Notes: generated by a model from the letters alone, not told the origin. A stretch of DNA of 64,000 nucleotides from Acidobacteriota bacterium (GCA_003170135.1 PMZR01000006.1:1-64000); one strand, 5' to 3'; positions 10,843-21,358 are shown, numbered from the stretch's first letter. Made by a program: numbers and translations.

Positions 10843-11892
10843 GTGGTCATCGTGATGGAGCAGAAGGCGACCGAAGCACAGATCGAGGTGGTTATCGGCC
10901 ATCTCGTGCGTCTCGGGTTCGACGTGCACCGATCGACCGGGAGCGAGCGGACCGTTCTCGGCGCCGTCGGCAGCGGGCACGTCGACGACCCGGGCGTGCT
11001 CGCGGTGCTCGAGGGCGTGCACGAGGTGGTCCGTATCAGCGAACCGTACAAACTGGCCAGTCGCGCCTTCAAGCCGGGGGGCACCGTGGTGGCGCTCGGG
11101 GAGGTGCGCATCGGCGGTGACGAAGTCATCGTCATCGCGGGGCCGTGCTCGGCGGAGACCGAAGAGCAGGTCTTCCAGACGGCGGCCGCGGTGAAACGCG
11201 CCGGCGCGAAGATCCTCCGGGGCGGGGCGTTCAAGCCGCGCAGCTCGCCCTACAGTTTCCAGGGGCTCGGCGAGAAGGGGCTGCAGATGCTGCGGTCGGC
11301 GGCCAACGAACAGAACCTGAAGCTCGTGTCGGAGGTGATGGACGTCGCGCAGATCGAGCTGGTCGATCGCTACGCGGACATGCTGCAGGTGGGCGCGCGC
11401 AACATGCAGAACTTCTCGCTGTTGCGGGAACTGGGAAAGACGCGCAAACCGATCTTGCTGAAGCGCGGCATTTCGGCGACCATCGAGGAGTGGCTGCTGT
11501 CGGCCGAGTACATCCTCGGCGGCGGCAACCCCGACGTGGTGCTGTGCGAACGGGGCATCCGCACGTTCGAGAACTACACGCGCAACACGCTCGACCTGTG
11601 CGCGATCCCGGTGGTGAAGAAGCTGAGTCACCTGCCGATCATCGTGGACCCGAGCCACGGCACCGGCCGGCGCGACAAGGTGGCGCCGATGGCGCGGGCG
11701 GCGGTGGCGGCGGGGGCGGACGGCCTGATCATCGAGGTGCACACGGACCCGGACCGGGCGCTCAGCGACGGCGCGCAGTCGCTCATCCCGTCGCAGTTCG
11801 ATCAGCTGATGGCCGAACTGCGCATCATCGCCCCGGCCATCGGCCGCGGCATCTGCGTGGAGCCGGTGGCGCGCCGCGGTTGGGCGGTCTGA
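10843..11892 (+). CDS. aroF: 3-deoxy-7-phosphoheptulonate synthase with N-terminal ferredoxin-like domain
   Basis: [49 protein letters not shown] start inferred. Confidence 0.93.
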   Translation: MVIVMEQKATEAQIEVVIGHLVRLGFDVHRSTGSERTVLGAVGSGHVDDPGVLAVLEGVHEVVRISEPYKLASRAFKPGGTVVALGEVRIGGDEVIVIAGPCSAETEEQVFQTAAAVKRAGAKILRGGAFKPRSSPYSFQGLGEKGLQMLRSAANEQNLKLVSEVMDVAQIELVDRYADMLQVGARNMQNFSLLRELGKTRKPILLKRGISATIEEWLLSAEYILGGGNPDVVLCERGIRTFENYTRNTLDLCAIPVVKKLSHLPIIVDPSHGTGRRDKVAPMARAAVAAGADGLIIEVHTDPDRALSDGAQSLIPSQFDQLMAELRIIAPAIGRGICVEPVARRGWAV

Positions 11893-11901
11893 GCGTCACG
11901 G

Positions 11902-11929
11902 AGTCCGAAGTCCGAGGTCCGAAGTCCGA
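11902..11929 (+). repeat. 4 x 7-bp array RGTCCGA ending at the tyrA start codon
   Basis: agtccga agtccga ggtccga agtccga. Confidence 0.95.
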
Positions 11930-11930
11930 T

Positions 11931-12944
11931 ATGAGCGCAGACCAACGCTTCCTTCCGATCCTCCGGCCCGGCCTGGACGCGAGCCTCAGCCCGCCGGTCT
12001 TCGAGCGCATCGGCATCGTCGGCCTCGGGCTGATCGGGGGGTCGATCGCGCTGGCGGCCAGGCAGGCATGGCCGTCGGGGCTCGTCATCGGCGTCGACAC
12101 CAACGAGGTCCTCGAGCAGGCGGTCGCCCGCCACGTCATCGATGTTGCGGCGAGCGATCTGACCATCGTCAGCGAAGCCGACCTCGTGATCCTGGCCGCC
12201 CCGGTCGACGCCAACCTGGCGCTGCTGGCACGCCTGCCCGACTACCTCGAACGCCCGGTCATCGTCACCGACACCGGCAGCACCAAGCGCGCGATCGTGG
12301 CAGCCGCCTCCGCGCTGCCTGCGCGCCTCACCTTTGTTGGCGGTCACCCGCTCGGTGGCTCCACCCGGAGCGGAATCGAAGCGGCGCGAGCCGATCTGTT
12401 CGCGGGACGGCCCTGGCTGTTCACGCCTGAGCGGGCGGTCACAGACCCGGGCCCGGCAGCTGGCGATCCGGGCGCGGTAGCCGTGGATGCGGCGGCTATG
12501 CGTCTGGCGGCGCGAGCATCGCGCGAGGGCGCCACCGGGCGCGCGGGCGAGGCCATGGCCCGGCTGTTCCAGTTCGCGGAAGGCCTCGGGGCCGTGCCGC
12601 ACACGATCGACGCTCGCGAGCACGATCACCTGCTCGCGTTCATCAGCCACCTGCCCCAGTTGGCCGCCAGCGCGCTGATGCAGATTGTCGGCGACGCGGC
12701 CGGCGAGGACGGCCTCCGGTTGTCGGGGCGCGGTCTCCAGGACACGACGCGGCTGGCGGGCAGCCCGGCCGGTATCTGGACGGAGATCTGTGCGAGCAAT
12801 GCCGACGAGATCCGCGCCGCGATCGACGCGCTGGTCGGCGCCCTCCAGCAGTTGCGCGACCACGTCGCCGAACGGGACACGATCGAGCGATTGTTCGAGG
12901 CCGCCCGGAACTGGCGCGCGGTGCTGGTCGACAAGCAGGCGTGA
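11931..12944 (+). CDS. tyrA: Prephenate dehydrogenase
   Basis: IGIVGLGLIGGSIALAAR Rossmann, TDTGSTK, GGHPLGGSTRSGIEAA, HDHLLAFISHLPQL. Confidence 0.92.
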   Translation: MSADQRFLPILRPGLDASLSPPVFERIGIVGLGLIGGSIALAARQAWPSGLVIGVDTNEVLEQAVARHVIDVAASDLTIVSEADLVILAAPVDANLALLARLPDYLERPVIVTDTGSTKRAIVAAASALPARLTFVGGHPLGGSTRSGIEAARADLFAGRPWLFTPERAVTDPGPAAGDPGAVAVDAAAMRLAARASREGATGRAGEAMARLFQFAEGLGAVPHTIDAREHDHLLAFISHLPQLAASALMQIVGDAAGEDGLRLSGRGLQDTTRLAGSPAGIWTEICASNADEIRAAIDALVGALQQLRDHVAERDTIERLFEAARNWRAVLVDKQA

Positions 12945-13035
12945 CGCCTCCGCCATCCCTTCCATGCGCCAATCGGTGACGCCGCACCTTGACATGCAGC
13001 CCGCCTGTGGCCTGATCATGGGCTGAGGACGTGTG

Positions 13036-13737
13036 ATGAACAAAGCGCTCACGACCGCCGCCGAAGCGGTCTCATCGATTCCCGACGGCGCCACCATCAT
13101 GATGGGCGGGTTCGGCCTGTGCGGGATTCCCGAGAACCTCATTGCGGCGTTGCGGGAGCGCGGCACCCGCGATCTCACCATCATCAGCAACAATGCCGGC
13201 ATCGACGATTTCGGCCTCGGTGTCCTCCTCAAGGCGCACCAGATTCGGAAGATGATTTCCACCTACGTCGGCGAGAACAAGGAGTTCGAGCGCCAGTGCA
13301 TCACCGGTGAACTGGATCTCGAACTCGTGCCGCAGGGGACGTTCGCCGAGCGCATCCGCGCGGGCGGCGCGGGCATCGGCGGGTTCTTCACGCCGACCGG
13401 CTACGGCACGGTGGTGGCCGAGGGGAAGGAGACGCGCGTGATCGACGGGCGTCCGTTCGTGCTCGAGCTGCCGCTCAAGGCGGACTTCGCGTTCGTGAAG
13501 GCGCAGCGCGGCGACACGCTGGGCAACCTCGTGTACCGGAAGACGGCCCGCAACTTCAACCCGATGATGGCGACCGCGGCGAAGGTGACGATCGCCGAGG
13601 TCGAGGAACTCGTGGAGCCGGGCGAGCTCGATCCGAACGGCATCGTCACGCCGGGGATCTTCGTGCGATACATCCTGCGGGGAGCGCGATACGAGAAGCG
13701 CATCGAGCGCCGGACCGTCCTCGCGGCCGGCCGATGA
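13036..13737 (+). CDS. scoA: 3-oxoacid CoA-transferase subunit A
   Basis: [34 protein letters not shown] motifs. Confidence 0.9.
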   Translation: MNKALTTAAEAVSSIPDGATIMMGGFGLCGIPENLIAALRERGTRDLTIISNNAGIDDFGLGVLLKAHQIRKMISTYVGENKEFERQCITGELDLELVPQGTFAERIRAGGAGIGGFFTPTGYGTVVAEGKETRVIDGRPFVLELPLKADFAFVKAQRGDTLGNLVYRKTARNFNPMMATAAKVTIAEVEELVEPGELDPNGIVTPGIFVRYILRGARYEKRIERRTVLAAGR

Positions 13738-14423
13738 GCCGTGAGGCAGGCGGGCCGTCACTGAAGGAGCGCGGAGTGGACAAACGCGATCGGATCGTTC
13801 GCCGGGTGGCCCGTGAACTGAGGGACGGCGACTACGTGAACCTCGGCATCGGCATGCCGACGCTGGTCGCCAACCAGGTCCCGCCCGGCATTCACATCAC
13901 GCTGCACTCGGAGAACGGCATGCTCGGCGTCGGGCCGTACCCGCGCGACGCCGATGTCGATCCGGACCTGATCAACGCGGGGAAGGAAACGATCAGCGAG
14001 ACGCGCGGCTGCTGCTACTTCAACAGCGCCGACTCGTTTGCGATGGTGCGCGGCGGGCACATCGACCTGACCGTTCTCGGCGCTTTGCAGGTGGACGAGC
14101 AGGGCAATCTCGCGAACTGGATGATTCCCGGGAAGATGGTGAAGGGCATGGGCGGCGCGATGGACCTGGTGGCGGGCGCCAAGCGCGTCGTGGTGGCGAT
14201 GGAGCACACGACCAAGGAGGGCGAGCCGAAGATCCTCCACGCCTGCACGCTGCCGCTCACGGGTCGCAGCGTGGTCCATCGCATCATCACCGACCTGGCG
14301 GTCATCGACGTGACGAGGCGCGGCCTCCTGCTTTGCGAGATCGCGGAAGACACCACGCTCGATCAGGTGAGGGCGGCGACCGAAGCTGGCCTGATTGTCG
14401 AAGACCCGCTGGCGGTGTTCTAA
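13734..14423 (+). CDS. scoB: 3-oxoacid CoA-transferase subunit B
   Basis: [31 protein letters not shown]; follows subunit A. Confidence 0.9.
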   Translation: MSREAGGPSLKERGVDKRDRIVRRVARELRDGDYVNLGIGMPTLVANQVPPGIHITLHSENGMLGVGPYPRDADVDPDLINAGKETISETRGCCYFNSADSFAMVRGGHIDLTVLGALQVDEQGNLANWMIPGKMVKGMGGAMDLVAGAKRVVVAMEHTTKEGEPKILHACTLPLTGRSVVHRIITDLAVIDVTRRGLLLCEIAEDTTLDQVRAATEAGLIVEDPLAVF

Positions 14424-14501
14424 ACGCGTGCTCACTTGGTTGGCGCGGCAACGCCTGCTCAAGTACCCCGGGACCGGGGGCGGCAACGATTGGCGACGTG
14501 C

Positions 14502-14957
14502 ATGACTGACGCGGATGACCTGGCGACAAAGGGATCGGGCGCCGGGCCGCGCGTGGAGGTCCGGCGAACGGTGCTCGAGGCGCTGGTCGCGCATGCCCGG
14601 GAGGAAGCGCCGACCGAGTGCTGCGGCCTGCTCGTCGGCAGGGCCGGTCGAATCGAGCGCGCCGTGCGTGCCCGCAACACGCTCGACAGCCCAACCCGGT
14701 ACCTCATCGATCCCGCCGACCAGATTGCCGCGACGAGGAGCGCACGAGAGAACGGCGAAGCGGTTGTGGGCTTCTATCACTCGCACCCCGCGTCCTCGCC
14801 GACCCCGTCGGCAACCGATCGAGCCGAGGCCGCTTACCCGGGCCACTGGTACCTGATCGTCTCGCCCGGCAGTGCCTCCGCCGATGCCGAGGTCCGCGGG
14901 TTCCGACTGTGCGATTCCGGGAACTTCCTGCCGGTCACACTCGTCCCAATTGCGTGA
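14502..14957 (+). CDS. JAMM/Mov34 MPN metallopeptidase family protein
   Basis: PTECCGLLVG, VGFYHSHPASSPTPSATD (JAMM H-x-H...S..D). Confidence 0.85.
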   Translation: MTDADDLATKGSGAGPRVEVRRTVLEALVAHAREEAPTECCGLLVGRAGRIERAVRARNTLDSPTRYLIDPADQIAATRSARENGEAVVGFYHSHPASSPTPSATDRAEAAYPGHWYLIVSPGSASADAEVRGFRLCDSGNFLPVTLVPIA

Positions 14958-16137
14958 ATGGTGTCTGAACGCCCGCGCGCGCTCACCCTTGCGCTGTTTC
15001 TCGCCGTGATCGCGGGCTCGATCTTTGTCGCGGCCGGGCAGCCGGGCGTCTCGCCGGCCCTCGCGGGCCATCCACACCTCGCACGCCAGGATCCGTCACG
15101 CCAGGACGCGCAGGCACGACCATCTGTGCCGGCGGCGCCGTTGAAGCACGTTGTCGTCAACGGCGCTCGCTACTTCACCGAGCGCGACATCGCGGCTTTC
15201 CTGAAGCTGCAGATTGACGCGCCGCTGCCGGCGCCGCCCGCGACGCTCGGCGAGGATCTGCGCCGGCGGTACGTCGATGCCGGGTACTCATTCGCCCAGG
15301 TGGCGGCGCGCTTCCACGAGACCGACGGCCACCTGGTCGTCGACGTGGACGAGGGCCGCATCGACGCGATCGAGTTCTCCGGTGTCTCGAGCCGCCTGGG
15401 CGACGAGTTCTCGAAGGACTTTGCGCTGCAGCCGGGTGACGTCTTCCGGCGCACGGAGGCGACGGGCGCGCTTCGCGTGCTGCTGCGGCCCACGCAGGGC
15501 GCCGTGCGCGCCACCGAGCCGGTTGCCACGGCGTTCGACATGATCGAGCGGAACGGCAAGCGCGTCCTCGTGGTGCATCTCGCGACGCGTCGCAGTGATT
15601 TCAACCTGGCGGCCGGCACCGGAAATCGCGAGGACTGGTTCAACCCGGTCGATGGCTTCGCGCCGGCCGTCGGCTTCAACGAAACGATCTTCGATAGCGG
15701 CGTCCGGAGCGCTGGGCGGGGACTACGACTACCGCCGGCACGTGCTCGACGTTCGACGCTACACCCGCTTGTCGCCGCGTCAGACGCTGAACCTGCGCGC
15801 CATCGCCGGCATCGGCGAAGGCACCCTCCCGCCGCAGCGACTGCTGTCGATCGGCGGCTTTGGCACCGTGCCGGGCTACGACTTCAAGCAGGAGAACGGC
15901 GGGCGCATGGTGTTCTTCGATGCCGAGTACGGGTACCGTCTGAGCCGCCACATCCGCCCGCTGCTGCTCTACGATGCCGGACGGGTGTTCCGGCCGCTCC
16001 CGCTGTCGGGTGACGAGTGGCTGCAGGCGTTCGGCACGGGCCTCGATCTGGGCGACGGGTTCCGCATCGAAGCGTTCTGGCCTCTCGATCGCAGTCGCCC
16101 GGCGGAGATTCTCATCAGGCTGCGGCCGGCATTCTAG
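14958..16137 (+). pseudogene. POTRA/BamA-TamA-like outer membrane protein, apparently frameshifted and possibly internally deleted near 15690-15730
   Basis: First frame 14958-~15710 has signal peptide and POTRA-like text ending FNETIFDSGVRS; a second frame continues GGDYDYRRHVLDVRRYTRLSPRQTLNLRAIAG...IRLRPAF*. Confidence 0.65.
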
Positions 16138-16163
16138 ACGCGGGTGCGGGTGGGGCCGAAGAA

Positions 16164-16778
16164 GTGGCGGAATCCGACGCCGAACTGGCCGGCCGGGCAC
16201 TTGCGGGCGCGGAGCACGCGTCACGCGAGCTCGTCCGCCGGTATCAACGCCCGGTATTCAACCTGATCGTGCGCATGGTGCACGATGCCGCGCTCGCCGA
16301 AGACCTGGCCCAGGAAACCTTCGTCAAGGTCTTCACCCGCCTGTCCAGCTACGACTCGCGCTACAAGTTCGCCAGCTGGATTCTCAAGATTGCGCACAAC
16401 ACCACGATCGACCACCTCAGGCAGGCACGTCCGCCAACGACGTCGCTCGACGAGGCCAGTGATTCGACCGAGGCGGCCCTGCGCGCGGGCTCCGCTCCGA
16501 GCCCGCTTGCACTGGTCGAGCAACGGGAACTGGCCGACGTGCTCGATCTGGCCATCGACCGACTCCGGCCGGAGTATCGCCAGGTCATGGTTCTCAGGTA
16601 CCAGGAGGACCTGGGCTACGAGGAGATCGCCGATGCGCTGGCGCTCCCGCTCGGCACCGTGAAGAGCTACCTGCACCGTGCCCGGCTCGAATTGGCCGAA
16701 ATGATCACCGCGGCGGGCTGGGGGCCTCCCTGCAACACGCAGCCGGCTGATTCCGTAGGAAGTAAGCGAAGGTCATGA
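16164..16778 (+). CDS. RNA polymerase sigma-70 family (ECF-type) factor
   Basis: RRYQRPVFNLIVRMVHDAALAEDLAQETFVKVF, FASWILKIAHNTTIDHLRQ, YEEIADALALPLGTVKSYLHRAR; start GTG inferred. Confidence 0.9.
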   Translation: MAESDAELAGRALAGAEHASRELVRRYQRPVFNLIVRMVHDAALAEDLAQETFVKVFTRLSSYDSRYKFASWILKIAHNTTIDHLRQARPPTTSLDEASDSTEAALRAGSAPSPLALVEQRELADVLDLAIDRLRPEYRQVMVLRYQEDLGYEEIADALALPLGTVKSYLHRARLELAEMITAAGWGPPCNTQPADSVGSKRRS

Positions 16779-17293
16779 GCAGGCAACTGGAAGAGCAGGT
16801 GCGCACGTGGTTGAGGGCCGAGCAGTCAGGCCAGGATGATGTCGCGGAACGTGCCCTGGCGCGCGCGCTCGGAGAACTCGGCCGTCGGGCCCCGCGTGCG
16901 GGATTCACGGACCGCGTCATGGTTCGTGCCGGCCGACTGTCTGCGGCCCCGCGCGCCTGGCGGTCCTGGTGGGTCCGCGCGGCCGTGTCGGCGTGCCTGC
17001 TGTCGGCCGGGCTCGCCGCCGCCACGCTGCCCGTGTGGGTGCTCGCGGCCAACCCGATCACGCATGCCGTCGGTTCGCCGCTCGTGTCCGCGGCCTGGCA
17101 TTGGGGCAGCCGCTGGCTGTCCGCGTCGCTCACGTCCTTTGCGGTCATCACGGACGTCACCTCCGCCCTTCAAGCCTCGCTCGCCACGTCGACCGCGATC
17201 GGCCTGCTCTCGGCCACCGTGCTGCTGGCATCAGCCAGCCTGTTTGGATTGCGACGATTACTGAGCGCCCCCGAGGAGTCAATGCCATGGTAG
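16775..17293 (+). CDS. Small membrane protein, possible anti-sigma factor partner
   Basis: 172 aa with two hydrophobic segments, overlaps sigma gene. Confidence 0.5.
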   Translation: MSRQLEEQVRTWLRAEQSGQDDVAERALARALGELGRRAPRAGFTDRVMVRAGRLSAAPRAWRSWWVRAAVSACLLSAGLAAATLPVWVLAANPITHAVGSPLVSAAWHWGSRWLSASLTSFAVITDVTSALQASLATSTAIGLLSATVLLASASLFGLRRLLSAPEESMPW

Positions 17294-18711
17294 CCGACTC
17301 GTTGCGCCTGCGCCGCGCCGCGCTCGCGGCGTTCCTGCTCACGGCATGTGCCGCGACCGCATTCCCTCAGGGCGATGCTTCCCGGCGTGCCGGGGATGGC
17401 TGGCAGGCCGACCGGTTGCGGCGGGTCATCGAGGAACGCTACCGCGTTGTCCCGCTGCAGGACGGCGTCGCGCTCGTTCCGCGCCGCGAGAGCGCGGACG
17501 TGAAATCGATCGAGCTCAGCGGGGAGACGATCGCGATCGACGGGACGTCGGTCACGGGCGCCGAATTGCGGGCGCGCCTGAAGTCGGACGCCGACGCGAT
17601 CCTCGCCTTGTCGTACCTGGAGCCGGGCGCCCGTCGTGCGCTGTTCGCGCCCCCGCCAAAGGCCAGCGGCAAATCCCCGTCGTCGCCGACCGCGGCGCCC
17701 GAAACGGAGCCGTCACCATCGCCCTCGGCCGAGCCCGGCAGCATGGCGCGCAGCGAGCGGCGCACCGGCCACAGCGACGCGAAGGTGCACATCGGGGGGT
17801 CGGTCCAGGTCAACGAGAACGAGTCGGTGGACGGCCCGGTCGTCGCGGTCGGCGGTTCGGTGACGGTGGACGGCGAGGTGCGACAGGACGTTGTCGCGAT
17901 TGGCGGGAACGTGCGGCTGGGGCCGAAGGCACGGGTGCTCGGCGATGTCACCACGGTCGGCGGGACCATCGACCGGGACCCGCATGCGGAGATCGACGGG
18001 AAGGTCAACGAGATTGGTCTTGGCGGGTTTCCTCACGTGCACATCGGCCGGGGCTTCGGCTTCCCGGCGGGGGGCCTTCTGTTCGGGGCGTTCGCGCCCT
18101 GGGTGGAACTGATGGGCACCCTGTTCCGCATGGTGCTCTTTGGCCTCCTCGCGTCCCTGGTGTTCCTGCTGGCACGTAACCCGATTGCCCGCATCGAGCA
18201 AACCGTGGCGGCCGAACCGTGGAAGGCCGGCCTGGTCGGCGTGCTCACCGAGCTGCTGTTCATCCCGGTCTTCGTGCTGACAGTCATCATCCTCGCGGTG
18301 TCGATTATCGGCATCCCGCTGCTGCTGTTCGTGCCGCCGCTGGCCATCGTCGCCTTGCTCGCGGCGTTTGTGTTCGGGTTCACCGGCGTCGCCTGCCGCG
18401 TTGGCCGGTGGGCGCAGACACGCTTTGGCCTGGGCGGGCAGAGTCCGTTCGCGCAGTTGCTGGTAGGGCTGCTTGCAATCTGGGCGTTGACGATCCTCGG
18501 GCGGGTCATTTCGTTCGGCGGGTGGCCGATCCTGGTCGTTTCGACGGCGCTGCTCGTCGTCGGATTCCTCGTTGAGTACGTCGCCTGGACGGTCGGTCTC
18601 GGCGCTGCGGTCATGACGCGGCTCGGCACACGGCCTGCCGGTGGTGTCGGGCCGGCCGCCGTGCCGGTCACGAGCGCTCCTGCCGGCCCCCAGGTGGGCG
18701 GACCGGCGTGA
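17287..18711 (+). CDS. Membrane protein with bactofilin/polymer-forming-like repeat region
   Basis: Signal peptide, then V.GGSV.V..G..DV..IGG.V.LG beta-repeat, then several TM helices. Confidence 0.65.
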   Translation: MVADSLRLRRAALAAFLLTACAATAFPQGDASRRAGDGWQADRLRRVIEERYRVVPLQDGVALVPRRESADVKSIELSGETIAIDGTSVTGAELRARLKSDADAILALSYLEPGARRALFAPPPKASGKSPSSPTAAPETEPSPSPSAEPGSMARSERRTGHSDAKVHIGGSVQVNENESVDGPVVAVGGSVTVDGEVRQDVVAIGGNVRLGPKARVLGDVTTVGGTIDRDPHAEIDGKVNEIGLGGFPHVHIGRGFGFPAGGLLFGAFAPWVELMGTLFRMVLFGLLASLVFLLARNPIARIEQTVAAEPWKAGLVGVLTELLFIPVFVLTVIILAVSIIGIPLLLFVPPLAIVALLAAFVFGFTGVACRVGRWAQTRFGLGGQSPFAQLLVGLLAIWALTILGRVISFGGWPILVVSTALLVVGFLVEYVAWTVGLGAAVMTRLGTRPAGGVGPAAVPVTSAPAGPQVGGPA

Positions 18712-19153
18712 ACCGCCGGCGGCTGACGTTACTGGCGGCCCTCGTGGTGCTGGCGGGGATCATGTCCTCGGTAGAGGTACGGGCGGCCGGGATCGAAGCG
18801 CACGCCGCCGGGTTCAAGCGGGCCGGGACGGCACTCCGCGTGGCGTTCGAGATCAGGGACGTCGTCACCGATCGATTCCGCCGAATCATCGAGCACGGCG
18901 GCACGCTGTACGTGAGAATCGAATCGGAGCTGTGGGGCACGCGACGGTCACGGTCGGCACGATTGCGGAAAATGAAATCAACGGGGTCAGCGAGGCGCTG
19001 TTTGGTGCGGACCGGCAGTCGAGCAGCCTGGGCTCGCTCGGCAAGTTCGTCTTCCAGAAAGTGCTGCGCCTGGCAGACTACCTGGACAGCATCTCCTGCG
19101 ACGTCACGAGCGGGCGGACGCCGGGCCGGCAGATGAAGGTCGACAGGAAGTAG
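18708..19153 (+). pseudogene. Secreted hypothetical protein split across two frames (frameshift/internal deletion near 18935)
   Basis: Frame from 18708: MNRRRLTLLAALVVLAG...TLYVRIESELWG; continuation in next frame: HATVTVGTIAENEINGVSEALFGADRQSSSLG...QMKVDRK*. Confidence 0.55.
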
Positions 19154-19155
19154 AC

Positions 19156-19590
19156 CTATCTGATGATGTCGCTCCCCTCGTCTATTGCGCGCGAGATGTT
19201 GAGCGACGCCGTCGCCGCGGCGACGATTTTCTCGGCCTTCTTGAGTGAGAGCTTTACCGTGTACTCGCCACCCGTCTTGTACACGTGCTGCGTCGAATAA
19301 GAGCGCTGGATTTCGCTCTTGTTCGGCTGGAACGGCTCACAATCGGCCGACGACTGTGAGATCGTGCCGTCACCCCAATCCCATTCCACCGTTGGGCAGT
19401 ACAGGTCCGCGTTGTCCGCGGTTCCACCCTTCAACTGAGCCATGAGTGTGATGCGCGCCGGCGCGAAGGCCATCGCGGGATTTACGCGAAGCGAAAGATC
19501 GACTTTCGCCGGATCGGTTGGTTTTCGCGAGGCGCCAATCGAGGACGCGACGCAAACAGCAACAAAGGCGAGGGGGGCAAGCTTGGTCAT
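19156..19590 (-). CDS. Small secreted PKD-like domain protein
   Basis: MTKLAPLAFVAVCVASS signal peptide; CPTVEWDWGDGTISQS...QHVYKTGGEYTVKLSL PKD-like pattern. Confidence 0.7.
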   Translation of the reverse strand: MTKLAPLAFVAVCVASSIGASRKPTDPAKVDLSLRVNPAMAFAPARITLMAQLKGGTADNADLYCPTVEWDWGDGTISQSSADCEPFQPNKSEIQRSYSTQHVYKTGGEYTVKLSLKKAEKIVAAATASLNISRAIDEGSDIIR

Positions 19591-19776
19591 CACAACCTCA
19601 GGAACTAACCTGGCGGTCGCTTGTGCAAAAAATCTGCCCGGTGGGAGAACTCGCGCTCGCCTCGCGGTTTCGTCGCGAGTCCGCAAAAAAGACCTGATTA
19701 GTTCGCTAACCCGGCGATTATCATATCTACTGCTGCGGAGTACCCTCGGCCACTCGTGGCTTCTGCACACCGCCTG

Positions 19777-21318
19777 ATGGAGACGCCGATGTCCGTCGAA
19801 GTCGCCGTTGCCAGCGCGCCGCCCTCGTCCCTCGATTCGGACTGGCTGTTCATCCCCATCGGCAGGCGGGAGACGTCGTTGCCGATCGAGGGTGTCGATG
19901 CGGCGACCGGTGGCGAACTCTCGCGGGCCATGGCCTCGGGCGAGTTCACGGCGAAGGATTACCACGTGTTCGTCACGCCGGTGGTCGATTCGGGATGGCG
20001 TGTCCGGCGCGTGGCGCTGGTCGGCGCTGGGGACGCGGTCGAGTTCGGACCTGATCTGCTGAGACGGCTCGCGACGGTTGCCGGGCTGACCGCGCGGGAC
20101 CGGAAGGCGACGCGGGTGGCGTTCGTGTCACGCCAGCCGCTTGAGCCGTCCTCGTCGCGTCTGCCGAAGCACGCTCAGGTGGCGCTCGCCCAGGCCATCG
20201 CGGAAGGTCTGATGTTTGCGACCTTCGACGCGGGCCAGTACAAGACCGAGGACCACGATGTGTGGGATCCGCATCAGCTGATCGTCAGCCTGCCGCAAGC
20301 CGATGCCGGGACCATGCGCGAGGCGTCCGAAGCGGTGCGCCAGGGTGCGGTGCTCGCTGAGTGCATGAACCTCGCCCGCGGGCTCGCCAACGAGCCGGGC
20401 AATCGGCTGCGGCCACGCGACTTCGCCGAGCGTGCGGTGGACGTCGCCTCGCGGGCCGGCCTCCAGGCAGAGGTGCTTGGCCAGTCGCAGATCGCGGCGC
20501 TGGGCATGGGGCTGCTCCTCGGCGTCGGCCGGGGGAGCGAGGAACCACCCCGGCTGGTCGTCATCAGGTACACGCCCGAGGGCGCTCCCGCGCGCCCCGT
20601 GCTTGGGCTGGTTGGCAAGGGCGTGACCTTCGACAGCGGCGGCCTCTCGATCAAACCATCGCAGGGCATGGAACGGATGAAGGACGACATGGCCGGTGGC
20701 GCGGCGGTCGTGGGTGCGCTCTGCGCGATTGCGCGCCTGAAGGCGCCGGTCCGCGTCGTCGGCGTGGTGCCGATCGCCGAGAATATGCCGAGCGGGCATG
20801 CGATCCGGCCGGGCGATGTGCTCACCAGCGCCAGCGGCAAGACCGTCGAAGTGATGGACACCGACGCCGAGGGCCGCCTGATCCTGGCCGACGCGCTCTG
20901 GTATGCGCGGCAGCAGGGCGCGACACACGTGGTGGACATCGCGACGTTGACCGGCGCCTGTGTGATCGCACTGGGCGGTGCCGTCAGCGGCTTGTTCGCG
21001 CGGCCGGATGCGTGGGCCGACACGGTGCGCATGGTCGCCGAGTCGGCGGGCGATTCCGTCTGGCCGATGCCGCTCGTTGGCGACTATCTCGAGATGCTGC
21101 GCAGCGACATCGCGGATCTGAAGAACGTGGGCGGCCGGCCGGCCGGTGCGATTACCGCGGCAATGTTCCTCGGCGAGTTTGCGGGCGCCGGCCCGTGGGC
21201 GCACCTCGACGTGGCGGGAACCGCGTGGAATGAAGAAGCAAAGGAATACCAGCCGAAGGGACCGACCGGGGTGGGCGTGAAGACGCTGGCGAGGCTGGCG
21301 TTCGCCGACTTCGGCTAG
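19777..21318 (+). CDS. pepA: Leucyl aminopeptidase (M17)
   Basis: GKGVTFDSGGLSIKPS, KDDMAGGAAV, NTDAEGRLILADAL-type motif. Confidence 0.94.
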   Translation: METPMSVEVAVASAPPSSLDSDWLFIPIGRRETSLPIEGVDAATGGELSRAMASGEFTAKDYHVFVTPVVDSGWRVRRVALVGAGDAVEFGPDLLRRLATVAGLTARDRKATRVAFVSRQPLEPSSSRLPKHAQVALAQAIAEGLMFATFDAGQYKTEDHDVWDPHQLIVSLPQADAGTMREASEAVRQGAVLAECMNLARGLANEPGNRLRPRDFAERAVDVASRAGLQAEVLGQSQIAALGMGLLLGVGRGSEEPPRLVVIRYTPEGAPARPVLGLVGKGVTFDSGGLSIKPSQGMERMKDDMAGGAAVVGALCAIARLKAPVRVVGVVPIAENMPSGHAIRPGDVLTSASGKTVEVMDTDAEGRLILADALWYARQQGATHVVDIATLTGACVIALGGAVSGLFARPDAWADTVRMVAESAGDSVWPMPLVGDYLEMLRSDIADLKNVGGRPAGAITAAMFLGEFAGAGPWAHLDVAGTAWNEEAKEYQPKGPTGVGVKTLARLAFADFG

Positions 21319-21358
21319 CAGCGCCGGTCGACTGCCGCTCGATTTTCACGACGGGCTG

